Shown: positions 33,901 to 44,200 of the stretch, in pieces
How the letters are laid out: each line of letters begins with the position of its first letter
Position numbering within the stretch: the stretch's first letter is position 1
Source: Arthrinium phaeospermum
Lineage: Eukaryota > Ascomycota > Sordariomycetes > Amphisphaeriales > Apiosporaceae
Length of the DNA: 64,000 nt
Assembly (NCBI GenBank): GCA_006503535.1
Contig: QYRS01000002.1
Span: 3,472,001-3,536,000 of the forward strand
Direction of reading: 5' to 3'
Notes under the pieces: model-generated
The model's input: only the letters and a program-made list of their open reading frames with translations
Told to the model about the DNA's origin: nothing
Database searches by the model: none
Made by a program: the position numbers and the translations under genes

Positions 33901-34033
33901 AAGAGCCGCCGAGATCGTTGACCACGACCTTGGCTCCTCTTGAGCCAAAGAAGAGAGCATATGCCTTACCCAGACCTCCGCCTGCACCGGTGACGACGAC
34001 GACCTGGTCGTCGTAGCGCAGCTGGCCCGCCAT
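30971..34033 (-). CDS. FOX2: Peroxisomal multifunctional beta-oxidation protein (3-hydroxyacyl-CoA dehydrogenase / 2-enoyl-CoA hydratase 2)
   Basis: Second and third steps of peroxisomal fatty-acid beta-oxidation through D-3-hydroxyacyl-CoA. Five exons join in frame: 34033-33875, 33778-32555, 32501-32076, 31983-31349 and 31271-30971, giving about 914 aa, normal for fungal FOX2. The first short-chain dehydrogenase domain has the nucleotide motif TGAGGGLG (from residue 15), NNAGILRD and catalytic Tyr164/Lys168 (NYSAAK). The second has TGGGAGIG (about 320), another NNAGILRD and NYAAAK, whose K is created by the exon 2/3 join. The C-terminal hot-dog hydratase-2 domain carries [20 protein letters not shown] (from 814), also formed across a splice junction. 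The protein ends in SKI, a variant of the peroxisomal SKL signal. Every join restores a conserved motif, so the gene model is firm. The promoter holds three CCTCGG motifs. Confidence 0.95.
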
Positions 34034-35129
34034 AGTGTGTGTGTAATTGGATCGGGAAAGGAAGAGCAGCGACAACAGAAATGAGAGCCAGCTGGTTAGG
34101 TAGGTTTGTTGACTCTGTCGGCTGCTTCACAAATAGGGTATCAAGGGGTTGGAAAGAGAAAGAGAAGAAAAGAGTTGTCACTGGTTGAAATTAAGGTGAA
34201 CGGGAAATGGAATGACGAAGGAAGGTTGGGGAGGAGACTTAGGTATGTATCATCAGTTGCCGTCAGCGCTGGTCAATCAATCTGAGATATACCCGGGGTA
34301 GCTTGCCGCATCGCACTGGCAACTGCGAGCTGGACCCGTCTGTGACCCTCGGGAGCCGAGGCTAATCGCTAATCGTCTTTATTCGGCGGGCACTTGAGCC
34401 TGGGGTAAGAGCTGCTAATGCCGAGGGGAGCACTATGCCCCATTCGTCTTGGCTGGTCTCGACTCTCCCATTCTTCACATGCAAGAGGCTAAAAGGTCGA
34501 CTGACTGGCTACATCCTTCAATACCAGAGAAAAGCCGCTGGCGGTACTCTCACCGTGACCCTTTAGGTGGTGAGGATGACCATGTGCCTCGCTCTGACAT
34601 GGTTGATGATTACGTCGTCCCACATCAATGCCAGCTGTCAGTGTTGGTCCGTCCGCATTTTCATCTGTTAGCCTGTGCATCACATGCGTTTTGAGCTGAC
34701 AGTCCTGTCACTGCAAAGGGAAAAGAATATCAGCTTCAGAATCGGAAGAATACGACTTTGGTTGCCCATACAAGAAAGTCGGTACTTTTGAATGCGCAAA
34801 CCCGTACCTGACCGACCCGCTGTACCACTACAGTTCTGCAGCAAACTCCAGCAGGTAAGCTGTAGCAGGTATGTCATTGCTGGCCCTCCACCCCGCAGTC
34901 CCCCCACAATTACATAGCCGGGCATCATGAAGGACGAGTCGGCCACAATGGCTGTGGCCGTTGTGTGTGAGCCTCATTCCCAAGGGCCAGCACGGGATCA
35001 ACACCATTTTTTACGCGATCTGTCTACGGTACTCCCACCCCTGATCTGACTGCATCTCTCTCCCACACACACACAAACAAAATAAGCACATGCCACTCGG
35101 CATATCCCGACCAGACAGAGAACGATTCC
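34034..35129. other. Divergent FOX2 / glycerate-kinase intergenic region
   Basis: About 1.1 kb shared by two divergent genes. It contains the CCTCGG cluster at 34347-34426 and no gene of its own. Confidence 0.6.
34347..34426. promoter_or_regulatory. Cluster of three CCTCGG/CCGAGG motifs
   Basis: CCTCGG at 34347-34352, its inverse CCGAGG at 34356-34361 (3-bp spacer, an inverted pair), and CCGAGG again at 34421-34426. They lie about 315-390 bp upstream of the FOX2 ATG. CCTCGG is the published core site of the Zn2Cys6 fatty-acid regulators FarA/FarB in Aspergillus and CTF1 in Fusarium, which induce peroxisomal beta-oxidation genes. The hexamer is short, so single copies are uninformative. Three copies within 80 bp upstream of FOX2 are suggestive. 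Confidence 0.6.
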
Positions 35130-36283
35130 ATGGCCTCTGGACTCGAGATTGTCGACGACAAGTCGCCCGTCTGCATCCCCTTCATCCTGGGGCGCATCAA
35201 AGAGCAGCAGAGGATCCGGCAGTTGAATCTGAATCAACATCTGGGGCCAGACGAAGAACGCCAGCAGCGACCCTTTGTCATCGGCCTGAACGGCGTGCAA
35301 GGCGTAGGGAAGACGACACTCGTCGGCGCGCTCGCCAAGCTCCTGCAGTCCGAGCATGGCCTCGAGACGCTCGTCGTCAGTATAGACGACTTCTACCTGA
35401 CGAATCAAGACCAGAAGGCGCTGGCCGCAGCTCAGCCTGGCAACAAACTGGTTGCATGTCGAGGCGAACCTGGTAATAGAATTGCCCCTTTTCCCTTCAC
35501 TTCCCATTCCCACATAAGCCCTCGCCCACAACTGGAATCTTATTGATGAGGCCATGCAATTCGAGCCCGAGTTTATATTGGATTCGATGCCTCACAGAGT
35601 GCCCAATCTCAAACATAAATTGTCCCATTGCATTCGTGGATTTGATGAAATTTCACTTCCGAGTGGGGACTGACCCCCTCTACGTCATCTGAACAGGAAC
35701 CCATGATATGAAGCTAGCATCCGCCTTCCTCGACGCCGTGATCCACGGCCGACCGGTCAGCGTGCCCCAATACGACAAGTCGGCCCACGCCGGCGAGGGC
35801 GACCGGGTGCCCGAGGCGCACTGGGCGACGGTCAACGGGCGCGGGCAGCCCAAGATCGACGTCGTCCTCCTCGAGGGCTGGTGCGTCGGCTTCCGGCCGC
35901 TGAGCCCCATGGAGATCACCGCCCGGTGGATGGCCCCCAGCCGCACGCTGCAGCAGCACGACCTGCAGCACCTCGAGTTCATCAACTGGCGCCTGGAGGC
36001 CTACGAGGCCATGACGGCCATGTTCGACGCCTTCATCCACATCGACGCCGAGGACTTGGAGTGGGTCTATGACTGGCGTATCGAACAGGAAGTCAACCTG
36101 ATCCGGGAAAGGGGGAGTGGCATGACCCGCGACCAGGTCGTCAAGTTCGTAGATGCGTACTACCCGGCCTATGAGCTGTACTCCTCCAAGTTGAGACAGG
36201 GTGTATTCGCGGACAAACTCGCATGTCACCTGCGATTAGTGGTCTCTAAAGACAGGAGAGTGAAGGAAACATTCATAATCTAA
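35130..36283 (+). CDS. D-glycerate 3-kinase (TDA10/YGR205W family P-loop kinase)
   Basis: Phosphorylates D-glycerate to 3-phosphoglycerate with ATP, feeding glycerate into glycolysis or serine metabolism. Two exons join in frame: 35130-35472 and 35697-36283, giving about 309 aa. The join produces RGEPGTHDMKLA, conserved in the family. The Walker A motif GVQGVGKT lies at residues 55-62, followed by the SIDDFYLT motif. LLEGWCVGFRPL and the C-terminal LRLVVSKDRRVKE are also family landmarks, and an EWVYDWRIEQE helix precedes the C-terminus. The yeast homologue is called ATP-binding protein TDA10 and plant GLYK is the characterised enzyme; function here is by homology. The single intron is 224 nt, longer than any other in this window. 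No targeting signal is seen. It is divergent from FOX2. Confidence 0.88.
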
Positions 36284-36460
36284 TCGCTAAAAAGTTCATG
36301 ACATCCCACGTAGCACTTGTAGCTGGCCCATCTTCCGTGTACATAGCAGCTCATGTACGAACAAGCAGACACCATAACTCCAGGCCATGCATTGTAGTCA
36401 TAAAAAGCGCCTACGAGCCCAAGCGAGTATAACGTAATCGTGTGTGGTATCGGCGCCGTC

Positions 36461-38086
36461 TCATTCAAAGTCCGTCCGGCTCATGAGCTTGGCGCCTTCA
36501 CTCTTCAGATCCACAAGAGTCCTGTCGATACCGTCCATCTTGTTCCTTACTGCGTCTTCGCGCTCGGCGACTTCATTCTCGAAATCTTCCATCATCTGCC
36601 TCTTCGCCTGGCGTGCTTCTTTGAGGCGGTTCATAACCCCCCCAAACTTCTCCAGAAACCAATCGCCAGCGTCATCCCAATCTCCGACCGGCATCGACGT
36701 GAAAAACGTAGCCTGTGCTTCTTGATCTTTATTAAGATAATGCTGCAGTTTATCGGGCAGTGTGCCCTGTCGTGGCAGCAATATCGACCGTGACTCCGCT
36801 TGCGCTGGATCATGGTCGAAATCCTCGTTCTTCAGATCGTCGTACTGCATTGCAGCCAGCGCCCCATCGTCATAATCGGGCTCAAAGTGCCGCTTTTTGG
36901 AACTAGATTGGCGTCTCTCGGGTGCAGCACGAGGCATCGCGCTTTCGTGGAGGCTATTGCGACCTCGGCTACTACTTTTGCTTGCCTTGTTAAAGAGTTG
37001 GCGATTAACCTGGGGTGACCTCTTAGAAGATGGCTTCGGCGTGGTCTGCTGATCAGTTTCTTCCCCTGCCGATTCTTCACGATGGCTGACAATAGGGGTC
37101 TCCACGTCCACGAAAACAGTTGAGCGATGGGGTCCGAGGTCCTCATCCTCCCTCAAAAGTTCAGTATCGTCCTCCATTTCGTCATCTTCTAAGCCCGTAG
37201 CCGGGGTCTGATAAACCTCGCGTGGTGGCGATGACATTGGGTTGTTTCCCTTCGGAAATGGTGTGCGGTTGGCGTACTCGAGCGGTTGCGCGCCTCGCAA
37301 AGGCAGCCGCGCTCTGTGGTGGTTTAGGGACGGGTTTGGTGGTGATCTATCTGGGGCTGTTTGGTAATGTATGTCATCCACGAGAGAGTCATCATCTCGA
37401 GGCAATCCCTTTGGTTGGCCGCGAGCTCGGGCATCAGGCGTGGAAGAGCTCCTCTGTAGCCCTGGACCCTGAGCATCGTTGACAACATCGATGAAACCTT
37501 GTGAATTGATGGTGAATGGTGGCCTCCTCAGCTCGCCACTTTCTCTCTTGACTTGATGTTGACGTGGTGCAGCGGCCTGCTGGAGGCCCAACTCTACCAC
37601 TGGCCCACGGTGCCGATTGCTAATTCTTGATTCATTGTTACTAGCAGAATCGCTGAAGACGGAACCGTCCACCGTAGAGCCGTCCCAAAACGGCTTGCCT
37701 CTCTGGGATTGCCTCAAGGGCTCGGAGGGCAAGTCCTTGTTTCGTTGCGAACCAACGGAGCCATCTCTGCTGTGTCCTACGTGGTTGGCCACCGGGCGTG
37801 TGCTAGATACGCGTGCACCCAAGGCCGACGGAGCGCGGTTGGCATTGGCATTGATTATGGGCATACGCGACTGCGAGTGAGGTTGCTGAGGAGGTGAGTT
37901 GTTTTGCACTGTTGTGATGGGAGCTGGTTGGCTCTGACTCTGATAAAGGAGCCGTTTGTGTGGGCTGCCGCCTTGATGGTCATGTACATGAGGTCCGGCA
38001 GGGGCAGCCGGGGCATTTTGCCCAGCGTTTGTGACCCAAGCCTGCATTTTGGTTTTGGATTGCTGGAGAAAGTGGCTAGGAGGCAT
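36461..38086 (-). CDS. ECM11-domain protein
   Basis: Single exon of about 541 aa. The C-terminal ~107 residues match the fungal extracellular-mutant-11 (ECM11) domain: LPDKLQHYLNKDQEAQATFF, MPVGDWDDAGDWFLEKFGGVMNRLKEARQ, then a coiled coil that begins KRQMMEDFENEVAEREDAVR. The remainder is Ser/Pro/Gln-rich and low complexity, with many SR/RS and acidic patches, probably disordered. In yeast, Ecm11 is a SUMOylated component of the synaptonemal-complex central element; its role in filamentous fungi is not established, so a meiotic or chromosomal role is inference. The frame is open upstream of the chosen ATG for about 28 codons without another ATG before a stop, so an additional 5' exon is possible. 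The gene lies tail to tail with the glycerate kinase, 177 bp apart. Confidence 0.78.
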   Translation of the reverse strand: MPPSHFLQQSKTKMQAWVTNAGQNAPAAPAGPHVHDHQGGSPHKRLLYQSQSQPAPITTVQNNSPPQQPHSQSRMPIINANANRAPSALGARVSSTRPVANHVGHSRDGSVGSQRNKDLPSEPLRQSQRGKPFWDGSTVDGSVFSDSASNNESRISNRHRGPVVELGLQQAAAPRQHQVKRESGELRRPPFTINSQGFIDVVNDAQGPGLQRSSSTPDARARGQPKGLPRDDDSLVDDIHYQTAPDRSPPNPSLNHHRARLPLRGAQPLEYANRTPFPKGNNPMSSPPREVYQTPATGLEDDEMEDDTELLREDEDLGPHRSTVFVDVETPIVSHREESAGEETDQQTTPKPSSKRSPQVNRQLFNKASKSSSRGRNSLHESAMPRAAPERRQSSSKKRHFEPDYDDGALAAMQYDDLKNEDFDHDPAQAESRSILLPRQGTLPDKLQHYLNKDQEAQATFFTSMPVGDWDDAGDWFLEKFGGVMNRLKEARQAKRQMMEDFENEVAEREDAVRNKMDGIDRTLVDLKSEGAKLMSRTDFE

Positions 38087-39918
38087 TGGGTCGATACTGC
38101 TTTGCTGGCGCTTCAAAGTGATGGCGAAAGCTTCCTCCGGTGATCTTTGCTTTTGTTGTTTACTTGTTGTGCGGGCACGACGCGTAAAGTGCTACTTGAG
38201 GGTTTACGTGTCGTGATAGCAGTTGCGCGAGTGGCAAGTATCGAGTAAGCTGGCCCGTTATGTATCAAGGTGCCATCCTGCCCAATGCTGCGGCAGATAT
38301 TGGGTCGCAACGGCTCTCCCCAGAGATCTAGAGAGATCCGGATGGCATAGTACGCGGAGCCGTCCAATGAATTGAGGTTGCGACGATTGAATGGTTAATG
38401 AGCGTTGTTACTAGGGCCGATTCCAGGAAGCCTCAGTTTTCGGGGTCCTCTGATGGCTGCGAGACGCGGGGTCATGTGATTGCACCGGCTTGCATAGAAA
38501 GCACTTAAGAAATGGCACCTGCACTTTGCCGTGCAACCACGAATGGGACTGTCGCAAACCCTAAATTGAATCCGGAATCCCCTAACGACCTCTGCAAATG
38601 GTCGCAGCTTGCCATTGCGCTCCAATCAAACCGCTCAATTGGCTGCATCGACTTGCACTGACAGGTTGCCTCACCTTTGGGGCCTCAACGCATACTGCAT
38701 ATGAGCTGGCTTGCATAAACTGGGGGAAATTTGGTCTATGCCCACCCAATCAATCCGACATCCAAGCTGCCCTGGCTCTTTCCAGAACAGTAAGTGATAT
38801 CGAATCAGAAGCCGCTGCGGCGCCCAGGTCAGGTCATGTTCTTGCTTTTGCTGCGTATGATGGTGTAGGTACGTGGGGGTTTATAGGCAGGCCTCGGACT
38901 GCAAAGACTAGAATATGCTGTTCCTACCAGCAATTCCCTATGTGCGGTTCATGCCTGCAGTTGCAATGCCACCCCCTTCCAATATACATGCCCCTTAGGC
39001 AGGTTATCATATCTGAAGAGCCATTGGTATCCTCGTGCCGAACCTGTGGTGTCTTCCCGTCACAATTATGCAGTGCTAGGTAGCTTGTCATGGTCATGGG
39101 ATACATGTACCTTGGCGCATCAACTTTCATGGACAATGCGGTGTCTCACTCTGCTCTGGACATCTGATACGCTTACTGAAATCGAATCTATCTAGGGATA
39201 TATTTCACCGGCTTCTGCTTGGTACTCAAAACTCAGATCAGGTAGGGAGGCAGTCGATGGATGTTGGCGAAATAGTACGACTAGACCAAGAATCACTCTT
39301 GAAGTAAGAAAGAAAGAAAGATGCTTCGACTCCTTTACATATTCAATATATTGTGGTATGCAGGAGACTCCTAGACACGGTCGGTCAAAGCGATAGCGTA
39401 TAAGCCATCACACGGATCTGCCGAACCTCTTCGGTGGCCACACACGGCCAGCGCCCGATGCCCGGAATGCGGAGAAAGGCGTGTGCGACATCTTGGCATC
39501 CCATTATCAGCTAAACTACACACTAGCTACGCCATCCCATCACCGTACCCGAGACTTTTGCCTCTAGTTTCATATGACGCCTTCTACGCAAATGTTTCAA
39601 GACCTCACACATGTAAAACGAAGTAGGCTCGTGCATGCACCCGAGAGGGTGTTTTCATGTACGAACACGTGCAATTGCTCCCAAAAGGGGGCCAAGTAGG
39701 CATTTTAAGGTGAGGAAAAAGAACGTCCATTATCCTTAACTCTACGGGGTATCTTCCTATATAAACCGTGGCTATTACACTATTAGCATTAACCTTAAAG
39801 GCAATGGTATATCGATAGTCGATGTAGTCGTGTGTAGTGCCCAATTCTATCCTGGCCCAAGAAAACGCCAATTGCAGCTGGAGAAATGAAGAAAATAAAG
39901 AATCGTCGGGATTGCGGC
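38087..39918. other. Intergenic region between ECM11 and GH76 genes
   Basis: About 1.8 kb. It holds the ECM11 promoter and the 3' flank of the GH76 gene. The 161-codon + strand frame at 38598-39083 has no domain or compositional sign of coding. A short AGAA repeat lies at 39307-39321. Nothing else is recognised. Confidence 0.55.
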
Positions 39919-41255
39919 TTAGACGACAGCCACGGCGGCCACAAGCGCATCCATCGCGGAGCTGTGTGCGCCGGCGTCGCTGGTGGTGTAGGGGCCGGGC
40001 CATGTCACACCGAGCTGGTTGGTGGTGACGTTGCGGTCCTTGGCCCAAATCGTGTTCGCGTTGTTGAGGATGTAGGTACGGTAGTCAGGCTGAGGGTCGA
40101 CCTGGTGCAGGTACATGAGGTTGCGGAGGAAGACACCCTTGAACTGGGCACCGTCGGCGCCGCAGTTGGGCTCGCAGCCTTCGTAAAGGGTGCCATTGCG
40201 CGACAGCTTGCTCATGGCGGCACGGGCAATGCTATCAGCTGTCGCGAGAAGGCTGGCATCGCCGGTGGCCTTGTAAAGTTCGGCCAGGCCACCAAGGATG
40301 ACGCCTTGGTTGTAGCTCCATGTGGCTCCGCCGTTGTTCTTGCATTTGTTGGTCAAACCATCATTGACGAGCATGTCCTTATTAATCAAGCCGCTGCCCT
40401 TGAACCACTTCCATTGTTCCACCGCAATGTCGAGGTAATACTGCTTGTTGGGCATGCGGTTGGCGAGAGAGGCGGCGACACTGAAGAACAGCTCATTGGC
40501 GATGGCGTTGGTGTAATCCGTCACCTTGGACCAGTAGATACCACCACACGGGGAGCGTCCTTTGCGCATGTCCTCGAAGATGTCGTTGGCCGCTTGAATG
40601 TAGGTTTGGTCGCCAAGGCCTTGTACACCAAGGTCGTGTGCGCGGATAAGAGCAAGCGCCCACCAGCCCTCGTCGTCGTAGTAGTCGTTGATGAAGTCGT
40701 CGAAGCCACGGCGGCCTATAACCGAACGTTCTGGGGTCTTGGAGTCGAAGGTGCCTTTGGAGCCGGTATCTTTGTAGGCGGAGGTGGCTCCAAAGTTGTA
40801 ACTCGACTGCACCAGTCCACCCTTACCCAGGGTTTTGACAGCACTCATGCGTGTTTTCTCTAAAAGGGGGTTAGTAAGGTAAAGGTCTTTTGCAACAGTA
40901 GAAGAGCGACCCGCCGTTGGCGTGACGTGGAGACAAACTTACGGGCTTGTTCGTAAGTGTTCTGAACAATGTCGGGGATATTAATGGTGTTCTTCAGCGG
41001 CGTGTTGAGAGCAGCAAAGTCGGCCAGGACGGTGAGGCAGTTGGCACTGTTCCACCAACCGGTGCTATCCCACAAGCCGGTTTTGTTGTTGTACCATCCC
41101 TGGAGGGCGTTCAGGCCCGTGATCGTATTATTCGTATACATTTGTTGGTCGGCGAGGTGGTTGGCTTCATCGGACATAACCATGAGCGCCCTCGAAGTCA
41201 GTCCACCAACGAGGCCCTTGGACACGAGGCCGATTACATATGAGCTGGACACCAT
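39919..41255 (-). CDS. Glycoside hydrolase family 76 protein (alpha-1,6-mannanase-like)
   Basis: Predicted (alpha/alpha)6-barrel endo-alpha-1,6-mannanase, the family that includes fungal Dfg5/Dcw1 cell-wall enzymes. Two exons join in frame: 41255-40943 and 40859-39919, giving about 417 aa. The splice joins ...TYEQA to QKTRMSAVK. Landmarks: GLNALQGWYNNKTGLWDSTGWWNSAN near the N-terminus, the adjacent acidic pair D166-D167 in NDYYDDEGWWALA that corresponds to the catalytic aspartates, CGGIYW, and WSYNQGVILGGLAELYKATGD. It lacks a convincing signal peptide and a GPI-attachment C-terminus, which is odd for a wall enzyme. The hydrophobic stretch readable just upstream of the ATG starts with TTG and lies in a pyrimidine-rich leader, so I do not include it. 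A missed 5' exon carrying a signal peptide remains possible. Confidence 0.88.
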
Positions 41256-44200
41256 GATGGGGGGAAAAAAAATAGATATAGCGATAGTAGGGACAGACAG
41301 TATGAAACAAAACAAGATCGAAAGGGGAAAAGGAAAGGATATGTTATATAGAGCGATCCAGCCGGGACTTTAAAACGGTCATCTATGAAGTTCGGGTCAC
41401 GGCTTAGAAAGACTCATAGATGCATTACTCAGTCGGAGAACAAGCAGCGGTATGCGACTGGCGGCATTCCGAGGATTAAGTACAGGAGATCCGGAAGCGA
41501 TCATAGATTCATTATATGGAGCAGGGCGACTGCGCCCTGATGTGTCCTGGGTCCAGACATGTTCAAAACCCCATAGGCTTGATTCGCCCGAGCTCATTAA
41601 AGGGCCCCGTGTAAGTGTGGCCCTCCCTTGGCAGAAAAGGGAGGGCATTGTGACAGGCGTGGTCCGGACCCCTGCTGGCTCTTGGAATGTTTCCATTTCT
41701 GAACAAGGGCTGGGACGATCGTCACGGACCGGGGTTGATTGGATGTGGGAGGTGTGTTATGCCTGCCAGCTCATCTGAGAGCGAAGCATACCAAGGTTAG
41801 CCGGCAATGATGGATTGGGGGGCATGCACGGTGTGCTGGTGGTCGCACCGACGAAAAGAATTTCGTGCCTGGGAAAGGTATCTTGTATCGAGCCGCCCGA
41901 AGTGGTTGTTGGCCGCTCCGAAGCTGGGTGCTCCAGCTGTTTCAGGTTAAATTTGAGCTTTCATGCGCGCGCTAGAGCAGATCCTGCGTGCCGGTGGCCG
42001 TCGCCCGTTGCACTGCTAGCCACTGGCAGAATCACCCTGCCACTGGGCTGGCGCTGGGCTTCTTGGCTTGCACTAAAAAAGAAGTCGCACAGGTCCTACT
42101 TTAGCTGCCCCTGCTCCACTTGCCTCCGTCTCCGATCAATCATCACTCTAATCCTAGAGGAGATCAAGCTGTGATTTGAAAAACACGAGCACCAAAATTT
42201 CCCGACTCCGAAAGAAAGAAACATTTCGTGCAAGTCGCTCAAGAACATGTTCCGCTCACCGCTGTCCCTGTAAAACAAAGAACCCCCTCCTGCTTGCATT
42301 ATCGATGACCGAATCCAAGCATGTTGTGAGGTGGCTGTACATCGAATTGATACAGTTGACGTTCGGCACGATACAGGTACCTCACCAGCAGTACCTGAAA
42401 TCCCCTATTTACCCCTTCGCCCCACGTTTCATTGCCGGGCCCAGGCCCATCACCATTGTTACCTGAGGAGCCCCGGCCCCTCTGCCATCTTGATTTCTGC
42501 AGGCCAACCAATGTTCAATCAATGGAAATTTCTCAATGGAGTTCGAAATGTTACCATGGGACGAACCGCGCCAGTACCGATTTGTCATAGGAGCATTCCG
42601 CGGATTGCCATTTGGACAGCAAAGACACCCATCAACCACCATCTGAGCATCTTCGAGTCACAGATCGCCAGACACTCTTACCAGTACCTGCCTGCTTTTC
42701 CAACCCTTCCCGACTGCCGGATATGGATATGGTCAATTGTGTCATCGGGCATCTTTCTACTGCTGTATCGAAGAACTACCAGCTGCAGTGCAACGATCCA
42801 CCAACCGTAAATCCTTCGGCTTGGCGGAGACTGGGAATCTTGACTCGGGCAAAAAGAGCGAGCTAACCACCCCAGATGCATCTGTCTCCCGCCGCACTAG
42901 GACAGTACGTGATTGGCTGCGATTCGTATCACGCATACTGACCGACTTATATAGGGTCAGTCCCTACGAAAAGAATACCCGATATGCATGCTGACGGAGC
43001 CACGTGGGTATTCGCACCCGCGTAACGCACACAAGCGCCCGTTAGGTAGGACCTTCTGATGGCATTTTTGGCCACGACTTCAACTGCGCAAGTGATCGCA
43101 TGGCCTCGGCGCCGGGGAGACCCAGAAAGAGCATCGCGCACTCTATTACTCGCTCATGGTATCGCGATGAGCGGTAAGTGTGATGTTCATATGCAGACCC
43201 GCTCACGCCGCTTGGTTATAGATTGACCGCAAAATGGGAATCACTGACCAAGAGATTGCACTATTGGGGACGATCGCAGTGTCCGCAGTTTAACCCTGGC
43301 CCCCTATCACCGTGTAGCCGCGGCTGAAGTCCTTTCGGGACATCCAGGAACTCGCCAAAGACCATTTATCGAATATTCGATGTCGAGCAACGTCAAGAGG
43401 CAGCACTTACACATCTTCTGCGAGACACATTTGGAGGTCTGCTTTGGGTTACGTGTGAATGGCTAGCGAGTTCCTATTGGCTACCTCGCTAGAACAGTGA
43501 CTCGCGTTCGACCTGCATATTATTGGCGGCCTATTGGAGGTTCTCCAACAACAAAGGTCTCAACTCAGCTTCTTGATATGGCAGGTAGTGCCAGTCTTCT
43601 GACTACGACATGGTGGATACAAAGTGAGACAACTTCAGCGACGCGGAAGTCCGTGAAGGCATCACAACATGTCTCTATCATGAGACTATTGTTCATCGAC
43701 CACCTTCTTGAGACTCATAGCACAATGGCACCTGCTTTTCTCGGGGCAACGGAGGAGCCGAACTCTAGTCCCGTGCCACCGCTGCACGACAATACAAACC
43801 TGCGATCCAAGATCCATGGTTTTCTTTTCTCCTGAGCAGGGAAGCTGAATATGGAAAGAGCTGATCAAGCAGTGCCCGCCTGGTGGTGCAACGACAGGTA
43901 ACGGTGTGTGCGGACTTGGCCAGCTCCGGCATTTGGCTTCACGGGATGGTGTCTTTGGGCCGATGCGTGTCCTCATGACGACACACTTGCAGGCCAACAG
44001 GGGCTGGATCTGCACTGGTAAAGAGCATGGAGTTCCGAAGGTCTCTACCAAGAGGTTCTCGGGCAATAGTCACCAGGAGACGTATTTTACGCGTCATGTA
44101 TGTGCATGCAAGCTGCCGCATGCATGGTCTATTGGCATGGCCTTCTGGGCTGCGGGTCATACATATGTAAGTCAATACTTCATGATGGTTGTGCTAAAGT

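Noticed and set aside
35530..35690. Box C/D snoRNA in the glycerate-kinase intron
   Set aside because: Two TGATGA words and CTGA are present, but the CTGA lies in a branch-site context (GACTGAC) and no terminal stem or convincing D' box is formed.
38598..39083. 161-codon plus-strand frame between the ECM11 and GH76 genes
   Set aside because: No coding bias, no domain and no splice context; typical of chance frames in this intergenic region.
39886..40863. 325-codon plus-strand frame opposite the GH76 gene
   Set aside because: It is a shadow frame without domains; the GH76 core is on the minus strand.
42331..42810. 159-codon plus-strand frame in the gene-poor region
   Set aside because: No recognisable domain; His/Pro/Arg-rich chance frame with no splice partners.
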